Source of the DNA: Leguminivora glycinivorella
Taxonomy: Eukaryota > Arthropoda > Insecta > Lepidoptera > Tortricidae
Direction of reading: 5' to 3'
Assembly: GCF_023078275.1 (NCBI RefSeq)
Contig: NC_062978.1
Coordinates: 9,748,585-9,812,584, forward strand
DNA: 64,000 bases
In this document: one piece after another, positions 58,401-64,000 of the stretch
Position numbering within the stretch: position 1 is the first letter of the stretch
Layout: the number at the start of each line of letters is the position of its first letter
Made by a program: the position numbers and the translations under genes
Notes under the pieces: generated by a model
What the model was told of the DNA's origin: nothing
Seen by the model: only the letters and a program-made list of their open reading frames with translations
Databases searched by the model: none

Positions 58401-61204
58401 CCGCGGCTTCGCTCGCGTTAGAAAGAGACAAAAGTAGCCTGTCACTCTCCATCCCTTCAACTATCTTCACTTAAAAAATCACGTCAATTCGTCGCTCCGT
58501 TTTGCCGTGAAAGACGGACAAACAAACAGACACACACACTTTCCCATATTAGTATGGATGGAAGTATGGATATATGTTAGCAAAAACGAGATTAACTGAA
58601 TGGTAAATATCTTAATGATTGTTTAGATAATAAACATTTTGGTGTTAATTACTTACCCATACATTAATTTGTGTTATAATCCCGGCATGAAATGTTGGAA
58701 AGTTGGGTCGTATGAATTTTGCTAAGTACTGTAAGGAGTGCATACTTGACTTTTGGTCGTGGTGTCAGTACCAGACCCATGGAAGTTTCTCTTAATTAAA
58801 ATTTCACGTTGCCAATTCACTTAAAAAACTTTGTGTCAGACACAGAGCTGTGCGGATTAAATAAATGCTGCGACGGATTTTAAATCCATTCGCGTCATGT
58901 CGCTTTGCATTCATGTCATATCAAATTGGTACTGATTTAAATGTGTATAAAATATCGACATCAGTTCAACGTCGATTACGGTAGTCTGAGTATCTCCTGG
59001 AGCCAATAAAGTATAAAGTACTGAAAATGTAACTCCTGGGGAAACATGATTGTATTTTAGCCGATACCGAGAGTTCAGTTTTCACTCTAGATTCGGCTGA
59101 AACTATAGTACATTACTACAGAGGCCGGGACAAATGGGGTTGCCGGCCGAAGATATATAGGATAGGTCTGAGGCGGGCAACCCCATTTCCCGCCGAGGTA
59201 TGTATAGTGCTTTTCTCAAACATGCTATGAAATAAATAAAGTCTACTGAAAATAGTAACTTTGGATGGCTGTATCTCCTAAACGGTGCGTACGTCGTAGC
59301 GCAAAAATAATTTTCGTTCCCCTTTAATACCCCGTATACGCCTATAAAAAAACAAAAAATTAAAAAAAAACGAAAAAATTTTTTTTTGTATGAAAACGCA
59401 CCCTAAATCAAATATTGTCTAGGGCCCGTACCAGTTGCAGTCGGCACGTCTATAAAGCCCCTTATAGTTTTTTTTTCATTGGCTAAATACCTGGATGTTA
59501 TGTCACAATTATCTGTGTTTGGAAATTAAAAAAGAAGACTGCCGGCCTTGGCCTGCAAGGTTTGTATGAAATTCCATTATCTATCAATCGTCCTAGCCGC
59601 ACCTGCAACGTCATACTTCGCTGCCAATTATAAGGCACATAACATCAATATTTCATACCATGTTTGAGAAAAAACTTTTATTCAAAAAGCCTCATCGGTG
59701 TTAATGTTAGTTGAAACGTCATACGTCGATGAAATTATGACGGTTTCAGCCTTTGTAGAAGGGGGGTTCTTAAAATCGATGCAGACTTATCTTAGCCTTA
59801 CTGTTTGGTTGCTAATCTTGGTGAACACTCTCTTATTTTAATGGTAGTCTTACTGCCCGCAGCTACTGTCAAATTTTATCGTCTAAATTTTTTATTTTTC
59901 TTTTACAGAGGGGATGCACTAGCCACCACCCTCTCGGCGCTTTATGGCAAGCTACTGGTCGTCATGGGCGTCGCCTTCCCGATGGCCGAAGTAATTTCTA
60001 CATACATTCCACCCTCCTTTTATGAGGTAAGTATATTGTGATTAACATTTTTATATTGTTTGTTTTCCTACCTTCACAGAGACTTGTACTTATTTATATC
60101 TACTTGCCTACTTTGCTGTTAATTAAGTGTTAATGAAAAAAAATATACACTACCAATTATGTTCAAATGCGTTTCTTCTAAAGTCCCTAGAATCAGTTTT
60201 CGTTGTGGCGAAACTTTCAGATACGTTGTCTTCTGCCATAATCATCTGCATCATAAAATAAATGAAATAGAAAACTAGTTTATGGTTGCTACAGACCCTT
60301 AAACCATCAGAGATTTAATAAATCAAAGCAACATTAAGAAAAATACATGATTGTTCATGTAACTAACGTACATTGTGATGTCCAGGGCTTCTACTTGTAC
60401 CTGTACATCGGCAGCATGGTGTTCCTGCTGTACATGTATGCTGCACTGCTGAGGGATCGCTCGAGGTCCGGCGCTGATTCCCCTGTCGTTGCCAGTAACT
60501 ATTATCTTTTATTATATACATAGGTTTATCATAACCTCCTTTAGTACTGAGCGCTTACATGCAATGCTTTTCCCGGATTTTTGCTACGGGTCATAGGAAC
60601 TTGAAGTCAGTTTGTCAACCAATCCCAGGATTCATTCCGTGGAAGTTTTCCTATAACCCAGATGGTAAACTAATATTTCGTATAGGATATACTCCGATTA
60701 TGACACAATGTTTTTTTTTTACTTCCTTCGTCGAAAAGCGTCCGGGCCGGATTTTGAACCTCCGTATTGAAAGACGTGCTCTTACTTCAAGGTCACCAGC
60801 GCACTCAATTTAGTGGCATTTCTTCGTTCTGTTAAATGGCTATATGGTACTAGTTTTGATGATGATGATGATGATGATATCCTGTTACTCTTAATCTGGG
60901 ACATAGGGTTATCAGGAGTTTTCATTGTTCTCGGTCCGACGCGGCCTCCTCGAGACTTGCCCAGCCCAGTATTTTTGTAGAACAAAAAAAATTAACGAAT
61001 ATTTTAATAATCTAGAATCGGACTCAAGTTCGTCCCCTTCCGAGTCGGACTCGTGTTCCTCGCGCACAGACCGCAGCACCGCTACCGCGCCGCACCCGCA
61101 GTACCAGATGCCGGCCAACGCTGCCAAGAGACTGTCCCTCGGGTTCGCTCTTAGCACAAGAACCCACCACTACGGGAGCTTCTATCTCAGGATGGGTGCT
61201 GTCG
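37403..61204 (+). CDS. otopetrin-family proton channel, N-terminal part (spliced; continues beyond the window)
   Basis: Otopetrins are multi-pass (12-helix family) membrane channels that carry protons. Supported coding exons are 47063-47311, 50976-51122, 59909-60026, 60386-60494 and 61016-61204, each with standard AG/GT boundaries and matching phases (2, 2, 0, 1, then an open 1). A possible first exon is 37403-37458. The order is a disordered Ser/Pro-rich N-terminus; helix 1 (LSALYGKLLVVMGVAFPMAE); a loop STYIPPSFYE; helix 2 (GFYLYLYIGSMVFLLYMYAA); a Ser/Asp-rich linker; and the conserved RLSLGFALSTRTHHYGSFYL with RMGAV. In the family this is followed by an FGIGSMIYSGLEFG-type segment, and the dangling G at 61204 fits its alanine codon. 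About a third of the channel is visible. Which insect otopetrin paralogue this is was not determined, so no symbol is given. Confidence 0.88.
37460..40319. other. intron-like DNA, nothing recognised
   Basis: About 2.9 kb with no exon-like block, RNA gene or clear repeat. If the first exon is real, this is intron 1 of the otopetrin gene. Confidence 0.45.
40320..40870. repeat. GC-rich repeat followed by a copy of the 6450-6795 repeat
   Basis: 40320-40510 contains GTAGACGTAGCGTCCATTGA, a GGCGGC run and ...GTAGCGTAAATGATTGTCGC, loosely palindromic. 40586-40760 matches 6455-6630 (TTTTCACCACAACTGGTAAA, AGCAAAATTGCATTTTATCC). Confidence 0.5.
40885..41112 (-). pseudogene. LINE C-terminal fragment
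   Basis: On the minus strand 41112-41010 reads LLDRVRGSSNSILNMIENKL then DCPLCNESEDEVTF, a zinc-finger-like C-terminus typical of LINE ORF2 proteins. An AATTT-rich tail (about 40885-40900) marks the 3' end. Truncated on both sides. Confidence 0.6.
41128..41250 (+). mobile_element. SINE family B fragment
   Basis: B box GGTTCGAACCC, then CCGGCTCG, GCATTTGATATTTGACATTT, CAGTCGCTTTCC and GAAGGAAAACATC, all matching the body of the minus-strand SINE at 46325-46660. The 3' part is missing. Confidence 0.65.
41894..42056. mobile_element. palindromic MITE, 69-bp perfect arms, TTA duplication
   Basis: Arms starting GGCTTCCCACAGACAGTC are exact reverse complements for 69 bp around a 25-bp centre. TTA stands on both sides (41891-41893, 42057-42059). 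Three-base TTA duplication and GGC...GCC ends fit the PIF/Harbinger group (inference). Confidence 0.85.
42090..42215. mobile_element. palindromic MITE (GGGCCCGTTTCTCGA type)
   Basis: GGCCCGTTTCTCGAAAGGTA and TACCTTTCGAGAAACGGGCC are inverted ends; the pairing continues through CAAGCCTTGTA and TTACAAGTG. It lies only 34 bp from the preceding MITE. Confidence 0.75.
42216..42719. other. no recognisable gene
   Basis: Intron-like DNA. No feature supported. Confidence 0.5.
42720..42870. mobile_element. palindromic MITE (TTTAGACGG type)
   Basis: GATTTAGACGGCGTGCGAAC with TCGCATGCGA pairs with TCGTATGCGAGTTCTCGTAC and CATCTAAACGGGCCC. The interior contains inverted TTACATTGCGG words. Confidence 0.65.
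42871..43723. other. no recognisable gene
   Basis: Intron-like DNA. Words such as GAACATTCTC and AGAATGTTC near 43635 and 44090 hint at a diffuse repeat. Confidence 0.4.
43724..43790 (+). other. tRNA-like sequence (SINE head or tRNA pseudogene)
   Basis: GTAGTCCCGTGGTAGTGCGC resembles an A box, and CAGGTTCGATCCTG contains a B box GGTTCGATCCT. A T run (terminator) follows. The T loop has six bases instead of seven and no acceptor stem pairs, so it is unlikely to be a working tRNA gene. Confidence 0.4.
43791..44629. other. no recognisable gene
   Basis: AT-rich intron-like DNA. Confidence 0.5.
44630..44635 (-). terminator. poly(A) signal of the coiled-coil gene
   Basis: AATAAA on the minus strand (TTTATT on plus), about 55 bp after the stop codon of the 44691-45005 frame. 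Confidence 0.55.
44691..45005 (-). CDS. small coiled-coil protein, 104 aa, function unknown
   Basis: A single intronless frame from ATGATG to a stop, opposite in strand to the otopetrin gene and inside its presumed first intron. The protein begins MMLNTNLKSLEETHAIINKL and continues as charged helical sequence with heptad spacing of Leu/Ile/Met (residues about 5-90), including EEELAELHKHLENQMELSKK and a QENKELRSKLK stretch. It ends in an acidic Ser-rich tail (DDSSIS). There is no signal peptide or membrane segment. Length, amino acid composition and an AATAAA just downstream set it apart from chance frames nearby. It is probably a cytosolic structural or adaptor protein; the family was not recognised. 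It could be a nested gene, a retrocopy of a coiled-coil exon, or one exon of a larger minus-strand gene. Confidence 0.65.
   Translation of the reverse strand: MMLNTNLKSLEETHAIINKLQTMLTSRTELNQKMVSTKEEELAELHKHLENQMELSKKWKESYVEMTTKLKKRLEDLLQENKELRSKLKLPSIASSNQDDSSIS
45256..45895. mobile_element. TIR element with internal tandem duplication
   Basis: The ends AACCGCCTTCC and GGAAGGCGGTT are inverted. The pairing extends through CAATTCGTCTGTATTTTTAT, AATGTTTGTTC and ATATCTCCGTC on both sides (arms of about 120 bp). Inside, two direct units of about 121 bp start AACTCCTCAAAT at 45461 and 45582, each with GAACAGCATGCAYTTACGT and GTGACATTTGGTGCAGTGGA. Frames across them on both strands are not conserved proteins. 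Confidence 0.7.
45896..46324. other. no recognisable gene
   Basis: AT-rich intron-like DNA. Confidence 0.5.
46325..46660 (-). mobile_element. tRNA-derived SINE family B, full-length copy
   Basis: On the minus strand the head AAGCGTTGGTAGTCTAGCGG holds an A box and GGTTCGAACAC a B box. The body includes TTTGCCAGTCGCTTTTCATT and GAAGGAAAACATCGTGGGGA, and the 3' tail is (GAT)n. The frame on the minus strand (46360-46632) is just this SINE. Confidence 0.8.
46828..46862 (-). mobile_element. SINE family D remnant
   Basis: CGACAGGGCCCACTGGTGGC followed by CGAGCCGGG matches the corresponding part of the SINE at 62165-62275. Confidence 0.55.
47063..47311 (+). CDS. otopetrin exon: Ser/Pro-rich N-terminus
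   Basis: The acceptor is TTTCTTACAG and the donor GAA|GTGAGT. The frame is open from the acceptor (CYSIPANNMSGG...), and an ATG at 47088 gives MSGGSHVSRTTFESSRESEP followed by Pro/Ser/Ala-rich disorder and ...HRVHMESPLK. Whether translation starts at 47088 or in an upstream exon cannot be decided. The block is strongly GC-rich against its AT-rich introns. The minus-strand frame here is a shadow. Confidence 0.8.
47330..47840 (+). repeat. interspersed repeat H with a nested insertion
   Basis: Matches 52937-53366 from CCCCTCACTAGCTCGGAAAC to TTTGCCCCCTTGTAT. At 47733-47820 a foreign block (ACATACATACATACTATCAC to CAAGTTTCAGTGCCA) is inserted, flanked by CTTGTATA on the right and CTTGTATA on the left. 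Confidence 0.75.
47969..48670. mobile_element. hAT-like MITE with 8-bp target duplication
   Basis: Flanked by CTTCTGTT on both sides (47961-47968, 48671-48678). The ends are CATAGAGGAATAAGTAA and its complement, with arms continuing about 190 bp through GCGGGTTATTTGTA and AGTGACATCTAGCGATAATC. Double ACGCGTCA words occur in each arm. The left arm is interrupted by another element (48037-48285). Eight-base duplication suggests hAT (inference). Confidence 0.8.
48037..48285. mobile_element. Tc1/mariner-type MITE nested in the hAT-like element
   Basis: The ends CACTGAGAGAAA and TTTCTCTCAGTG are perfect inverted 12-mers, flanked by TA on both sides. The uninterrupted right arm of the host element (GCATAGTTAAG when complemented) confirms the insertion point. 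ACTTGTTG words repeat inside. Confidence 0.8.
48679..49467. other. intron-like DNA, nothing recognised
   Basis: Between the hAT-like MITE and the next TIR element, within the otopetrin gene. A run of A occurs near 49228. Confidence 0.5.
49468..50539. mobile_element. 1.07-kb TIR element with ATTGCCCAC iterons
   Basis: The ends GGTAGGGTAAACCA and TGGTTTACCCTACC are inverted. The word ATTGCCCA or its complement appears near 49488 (variant), 49681, 49725, 50166, 50494 and 50510. AT-rich, with no transposase frame. The layout parallels the elements at 3600-6440 and 56917-57739. Confidence 0.6.
50779..50865. mobile_element. short palindromic MITE
   Basis: TGTACTATCAGCTGCAAAAG and CTTCTGCAGCTGATAGTACA pair (about 26 bp, one mismatch) around an AT-rich loop. 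Confidence 0.7.
50976..51122 (+). CDS. otopetrin exon: Pro/Ser/Gly-rich segment
   Basis: The acceptor GTCCACAG and donor GCGC|GTGAGT enclose 147 bp that continue the frame (AA+G) as CSSPPSLSLGGSLSLQPVLY, then PGGSGHAPLPPARHSRPSPT and ...HVHLISA. No membrane segment; probably a cytosolic N-terminal linker. A decayed copy follows at 51163. Confidence 0.85.
51163..51302 (+). pseudogene. decayed tandem copy of the preceding otopetrin exon
   Basis: Follows the real exon at a spacing of 180 bp and shares CAGCCGGTGCTGTACCCTGG and CCCCCCGCGCG. It has lost about 7 bp net (140 against 147 bp), which would break the frame, and its donor is GTACCT rather than GTGAGT. An AG at 51161-51162 could still act as an acceptor, but inclusion would shift the reading frame. 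Confidence 0.75.
51310..52936. other. intron-like DNA, nothing clearly recognised
   Basis: A half MITE end (GGGCCAGTTGCATCAACCAC) lies at 51350-51370. A GC-rich patch is at 52265-52385. Otherwise no feature is supported. Confidence 0.45.
52937..53366 (+). repeat. interspersed repeat H, intact reference copy
   Basis: Runs from TTTTCCCCTCACTAGCTCGG to CCCCCTTGTATAACAAATAA, including ACTCGCTTCGCTCGTGG. Because it is uninterrupted, it shows how the halves at 18770-19077 and 30342-30470 were joined before the LTR element inserted. Another truncated copy is at 55739-55850. Confidence 0.75.
53540..53716 (+). repeat. RTE-tail/SINE-like repeat, copy 1
   Basis: CCATACTAATTATAAATGGG, GTTTGTCCGTCTTTCACGGC, GACGAATTGACGTGATTC and the tail CGCGAGCGAAGCCGCGGGCA then AAAGCTAGT. 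Copies are at 58387-58560 (reversed) and 62500-62645. Confidence 0.65.
53717..55738. other. intron-like DNA, nothing clearly recognised
   Basis: Two kilobases within the otopetrin gene without a supported exon. A small palindromic piece near 55600-55665 relates to that at 9285-9415. Confidence 0.45.
55739..55850 (+). repeat. truncated copy of repeat H
   Basis: Has the left end TTTTCCCCTCACTAGCTCGG joined directly to the right end GCGTTAAAATTCAACTTTGC; the middle is deleted. Confidence 0.65.
55851..56668. other. intron-like DNA, no gene accepted
   Basis: A minus-strand frame at 56041-56277 begins in a GC-rich patch but shows no motif. Left as unexplained. Confidence 0.4.
56669..56823. mobile_element. 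MITE with TAGCCGAATGGCA termini, copy 2
   Basis: Same ends and interior as 15189-15333 (GTAGCCGAATGGCATTTCTC to GTGCCATTCGGCTAC). Confidence 0.7.
56917..57739 (+). mobile_element. MITE with TCCATTATGGA iterons, copy 2
   Basis: Starts AGGTGACGAACCC and ends GGGGTATTTTACCT, flanked by TACCTA on both sides (56911-56916, 57740-57745). Very similar to 6821-7642 throughout, so the two copies moved recently relative to most repeats here. Confidence 0.8.
57748..57962. mobile_element. foldback MITE (AACGCCAA termini)
   Basis: GGTGTCCCGTAAACCAACGC then CAAACTTAAAAAGG...CATTAGCT faces AGCTAATGAGATGTCC then CCCCTTTTAATTTTGGCG. Imperfect arms of about 45-50 bp around an AT-rich centre. Confidence 0.65.
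58387..58560 (-). repeat. RTE-tail/SINE-like repeat, reversed copy
   Basis: TAGCTTTTGCCCGCGGCTTC to CACTTTCCCATATTAGTATG, the reverse complement of the repeat at 53540-53716. Confidence 0.65.
58561..59908. repeat. intron DNA with one palindromic repeat
   Basis: At about 59125-59196 CAAATGGGGTTGCCGGCC and GGCGGGCAACCCCATTTCCC pair as a hairpin. The remainder has no supported exon. Confidence 0.5.
59909..60026 (+). CDS. otopetrin exon: transmembrane helix 1
   Basis: The acceptor TTTTACAG and donor GAG|GTAAGT enclose 118 bp. Completing a GC+A codon, it reads GDALATTLSALYGKLLVVMG then VAFPMAEVISTYIPPSFYE. This is the hallmark first membrane helix and following loop of insect otopetrins. Confidence 0.92.
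60386..60494 (+). CDS. otopetrin exon: transmembrane helix 2
   Basis: The acceptor GATGTCCAG opens in phase 0: GFYLYLYIGSMVFLLYMYAA then LLRDRSRSGADSPVVA. The donor CCA|GTAACT leaves one base that completes AAA with the next exon. An alternative GAG|GTCCGG donor at 60466 gives the wrong phase. Confidence 0.88.
60545..60880 (-). mobile_element. SINE-like insertion in an otopetrin intron
   Basis: On the minus strand GCGCTGGTGACCTTGAAGTA is followed by a degenerate B box GGTTCAAAATC; a (GAT)n run near 60859-60880 and CCAATCCCAGGATTCATTCC complete a SINE family B-like body. The exact boundaries are uncertain. Confidence 0.45.
61016..61204 (+). CDS. otopetrin exon: linker and conserved YGSFYLRMGAV segment
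   Basis: The acceptor AATAATCTAG and donor GTCG|GTGAGT enclose 189 bp. Reads SDSSSSPSESDSCSSRTDRS, then MPANAAKRLSLGFALSTRTH and HYGSFYLRMGAV. It ends with one base in phase 1. The Ser/Asp-rich linker is probably cytosolic. Two decayed copies follow. Confidence 0.92.
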
Positions 61205-61256
61205 GTGAGTTTAACCTTTCATTTCATAAAAGACACAAGAGTTTTTCATCATGTAG

Positions 61257-61377
61257 AACCGGAGTCAAGTTCAGGAACAGATGCCTGCCAACGCTGCCAA
61301 GCTACTGTCCCTCGGATTCGCTCTTAACATCAGAACTCACCTTAATGGGAGCTTTTACCTCAAGACGGGTGCTGTCA
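61257..61377 (+). pseudogene. decayed tandem copy 1 of the YGSFYLRMGAV exon
   Basis: ATCATGTAG acceptor-like end, then 121 bp still readable as MPANAAKLLSLGFALNIRTH and LNGSFYLKTGAV in one frame, followed by a GTGAGT donor. It has lost 68 bp of the Ser-rich part, so its frame no longer matches the upstream exon. The conserved Tyr of the YGSFYL motif is replaced by Asn. Confidence 0.75.
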
Positions 61378-61430
61378 GTGAGTTGAACCAATTTCAAACA
61401 AAGGATACCGATAAGTTGTTCATCATGTAG

Positions 61431-61540
61431 AATCGAAGTCCAGTTCACTATCAGATGCCGGCTAATGTTATCAAGAGACTCCCTCGGGTTCGCCCTCACC
61501 ACTACGGGAGATGGGTGCCTGAGGATGGGTGCTGTCGTCG
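61431..61540 (+). pseudogene. decayed tandem copy 2 of the YGSFYLRMGAV exon
   Basis: Starts after CATCATGTAG, as copy 1 does, and retains ATGCCGGCTAATG, AAGAGACTCCCTCGGGTTCG and GGATGGGTGCTGTC, ending at GTAAGC. It is 110 bp with several internal deletions, hence out of frame. Confidence 0.7.
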
Positions 61541-62010
61541 GTAAGCTGACATAATAAATAACCTTACATTTGTTCGAGTAACATCGACGATACTTTAAAA
61601 TAACTTATATTTCAAACAAGGGACACGGACAATAAATACAGTTAAATAATTACTGACGTACGGACAGACAGTATACTAGCTATCTAATTAACAACTTAAA
61701 TGTCCTTGGCCTAATATTTGCTTACATGACATGTTACGTGTAACATAGTTTCCACTTTCCAGTAGTGATAAAGTGTGATTGTTAATCATTTAGAAGAAAT
61801 ATTACTGAACGATAAGAATAAAAAATGAACAATAACTTGTCAGGTAAATATTAGGCACAAACATTACAACATCGATTAATTTATAGACATAACAGACAAG
61901 CAGTTCAGCCGTTTTATTGATAAAGTCACGTATTATATTATATACTCGTACTAGCGGCCCGCCCCGGCTACGCACGGGGATTATCAGAAAAATGTCACAT
62001 GAATTGAAAT
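61541..62010. other. no recognisable gene
   Basis: Intron of the otopetrin gene; the next expected exon (FGIGSMIYSG-type) was not found in this stretch or up to the window end. Confidence 0.5.
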
Positions 62011-62150
62011 ATACTTTGTCAAACAAGTCTGTCAGTAAATATGTAAGAACAAAGAAAACTATATGCATCCTTTTCTTAAAGGTGCTATAGAAAAGGATAC
62101 CTATAGTTTTTTTGTTCTTATTTACTGACAGACTTGTTTGACAGAGTATA
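62011..62150. mobile_element. foldback MITE, copy 2 (Tc1/mariner-like)
   Basis: ATACTTTGTCAAACAAGTCT to its complement at 62150; same family as 14466-14604, with the central loop in the opposite orientation. Confidence 0.75.
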
Positions 62151-62164
62151 GATATCATACACGA

Positions 62165-62275
62165 AAGAAAACACGACAAGGCCCACTGGAGGCCGAGCCG
62201 GGAATCGCACCCGGGTCTTCAGCTTACGCGGCTAACGTCATTACCATTAGACCACCCGTCCGCCGTTGTATCCGA
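62165..62275 (-). mobile_element. tRNA-derived SINE family D
   Basis: On the minus strand GGCGGACGGGTGGTCTAATG (A-box region), then GGGTGCGATTCCCGGC (B-box region) and CCAGTGGGCCTTGTCGTG. Runs on beyond tRNA length, so it is a SINE. Confidence 0.65.
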
Positions 62276-62499
62276 CGAAATTTTTCTAGTGTATATTATC
62301 TGTGATAAGGCTAGGAGCCTTTTGACCAACTCTAAGGGCGAGCAATTTGTGCTTGCACCTCCTATACGAATCATTTACAGGATTACGGTAAAGTGAGAGA
62401 GATGGTGCTGCCATCTATACAACTAGGTAAGAAATCAAATTATTATATTGAATGTTTTTTGATTTGTTCTTTTTCAGGTAGTCACACTACTGTATATCC

Positions 62500-62645
62500 A
62501 TACTCCATACTAATATTATAAATGGGAAAGTGTGTGTGTCTGTTTGTTTGTCCGTCTTTCACGGTAAAAAGGAGCGACGAATTGACGTGATTTTTAAGTG
62601 GAGATAGTTGAAGGGACGGAAAGTGACATAGGCTACTTTTTGTCT
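62500..62645 (+). repeat. RTE-tail/SINE-like repeat, copy 3 (truncated)
   Basis: CCATACTAATATTATAAATG to CTACTTTTTGTCTCTTTCTC; the GCGAGCGAAGCCGCGGGC tail is missing and other repeat sequence follows. Confidence 0.6.
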
Positions 62646-62698
62646 CTTTCTCATCCCCACTTTCCTAAAATGGGGGGTGGACGTTTGTATGGAGCATT

Positions 62699-63153
62699 CC
62701 TGCCTGCTAAGCCGCGGTTCTGGGTTCGAATCCCGATAAGGCCATTTATTTGTGTGATGAGCACAGATATTTGTTCCTGAGTCATGGATGTTTTCTCTAT
62801 GGATATAAGTAAGTATTTATCTACCTCTATTTATCAATTTAAGAATGTATATCGTCGCTTCGCACCCATAGTACAAGCACAGTATAATAAAGAGTACTAT
62901 CGTTCAGTATGGCCACTCCCGCTCCCCGTTGAAAGTTTCGCCCACCCCCTCTCGGTTACCTCACAGTTACCGCCTGTCAAAAATGCGAACAGTCGACCTG
63001 TCATAATTTCACTCATACAAGCATAGTACGCGTTCACCTACACGAGCTTGTGCTAGGAACGCGCCTCTTTCATATATTTGATTGCCAGAGTCCGAGGTGT
63101 GGTACAAGCTTTGCTTAGTTTGGGGCTAAGTCTGATGTGTAAGGTATCCCCAA
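62699..63153 (+). mobile_element. SINE family A copy split by a CACA/TGTG element
   Basis: CTGCCTGCTAAGCCGCGGTT, B box GGTTCGAATCC, GTGATGAGCACAGATATTTG and CGTCGCTTCGCACCCATAGT, then resuming after the insertion at 63102 with TACAAGCTTTGCTTAGTTTG to GTATCCCCAAT. Confidence 0.75.
62878..63101. mobile_element. 224-bp CACA/TGTG element, copy 2
   Basis: Starts CACAGTATAATAAAGAG and ends TGTG. The 7-bp duplication GTACAAG lies on both sides (62871-62877, 63102-63108), and the uninterrupted SINE at 31193-31432 confirms the empty site. Confidence 0.85.
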
Positions 63154-63399
63154 TAAAAAAAAAGGTGCCTGTTTATTATTTCGCGTAAAATCACATCCAG
63201 CTGCATTAAGTATATCCATATACTTACATTATAGAAATCGCTTCGAGAGAATATGAATACGGTTATAAATTGAAAACATGGTTACTATGCATCTTCATGG
63301 TTTTCATACCAAGCAATTTTTTTTTGTTTTTTATTTTTAAATTATGCTTTTTTTGTTCCTTTTGTTTCTTCTTTTGTATGTTATGTTACCTTCCGTGAT
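63154..63399. other. no recognisable gene
   Basis: AT-rich DNA, T-rich near 63320-63350. Confidence 0.45.
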
Positions 63400-63565
63400 T
63401 TTTCTCACTTAATGGTCTCACCGGAAGACCAGCGCTGGAAGTCGCCAGCAATATGCTGAGGTGAAGCCATTTCGTGGCACTTTATTACTATTTTATGTCA
63501 GTGTAAAATTGTTTATTATCTGTGTGCTTTCGAATAAAAATATTCTATTCTATTCTATTCTATTC
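63400..63565 (+). mobile_element. LINE 3' UTR with (TATTC)n tail
   Basis: GTCTCACCGGAAGACCAGCG, GCTGAGGTGAAGCC, GTGTGCTTTCGAATAAAAAT and then TATTC repeats at about 63541-63565. AATAAA sits just before the tail. Confidence 0.6.
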
Positions 63566-64000
63566 AATTTCTCATATATTGATAATGCGTGGCTCACGGC
63601 TCAATGCTGCTTTTAGACGTAATTTCCCATTTATATGAGGTGGAAACATTTATATGTTTAGTTGCCCATTTAAATATTGTTTTGTGGTCTGTAATTCATT
63701 AGTTATAAAAGTTCGTATGCAAAGGTAATTCTATTTGTGAATAAACAATAACATTAATGTTATTCTCTACAATTTATCATTAACGCAGGTAGGTGGGAAC
63801 TTACTGAAAAAATACTTACATTCACTGGTCGCATGTATTCATATAAGCACTATTATTTGACAGTTCTTTTAAAACAGACATGTATTTTAATATTAAAATA
63901 CTATTTCACATTCTTTGCCTATTCTCTACTGTGTTCAGTGTGGAAATTTTTAACTTAATTGATGAATATGAAAACGATACAGTTGCTTGCGTCGTAAATT
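63566..64000. other. no recognisable gene
   Basis: AT-rich DNA to the window end, presumably otopetrin intron. Confidence 0.45.

Overview
The window looks like a moth or butterfly (Lepidoptera) nuclear chromosome. It is AT-rich and intron-dominated, and it is packed with short interspersed elements of the kinds common in lepidopteran genomes: tRNA-headed SINEs, LINE 3' ends with five-base tails, RTE-like tails, and many hairpin MITEs. No bacterial or organellar features are present. The species assignment is inferred from repeat types and gene content, not from a marker gene.

The only clearly conserved host gene is an otopetrin (proton channel) homologue on the + strand. Its coding exons are at 47063-47311, 50976-51122, 59909-60026, 60386-60494 and 61016-61204. 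Every intron phase joins correctly, and the gene runs off the right end of the window. A weaker candidate first coding exon lies at 37403-37458. Two of its exons have decayed tandem copies beside them: exon 50976-51122 has one, and exon 61016-61204 has two. A small coiled-coil gene (104 aa, - strand, 44691-45005, with its own AATAAA) lies antisense in the first large intron.

The left half is dominated by one unusual family of LTR retroelement with roughly 3-kb LTRs. A complete copy spans 19078-30341: two 3007-bp LTRs, TG...CA ends, a 4-bp target duplication AGTT, and insertion into the middle of another repeat whose halves lie on either side. Its two LTRs differ at about two positions as read by eye, so it inserted recently. 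The 5.25-kb internal region has a primer-site candidate and a polypurine tract but no gag or pol, so it resembles a LARD (large non-autonomous LTR element). It instead carries an antisense set of candidate exons with good splice sites and poly(A) signals. Each LTR has a TATA box, a consensus initiator 32 bp downstream, and a heptamer (GTCGGAW) array directly upstream. The 3' end of a second, diverged copy fills 1-3188.

The rest is mostly nested non-autonomous DNA transposons, SINEs and 5'-truncated LINE fragments. Several have boundaries proved by target-site duplications or by splitting a known repeat: 18507-18736, 62878-63101, 33425-34305, 8741-8960, 47969-48670, 48037-48285, 41894-42056 and 56917-57739. 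Stretches where nothing could be recognised are listed as such. All similarity and identity statements were judged by eye; no alignment or database search was run.
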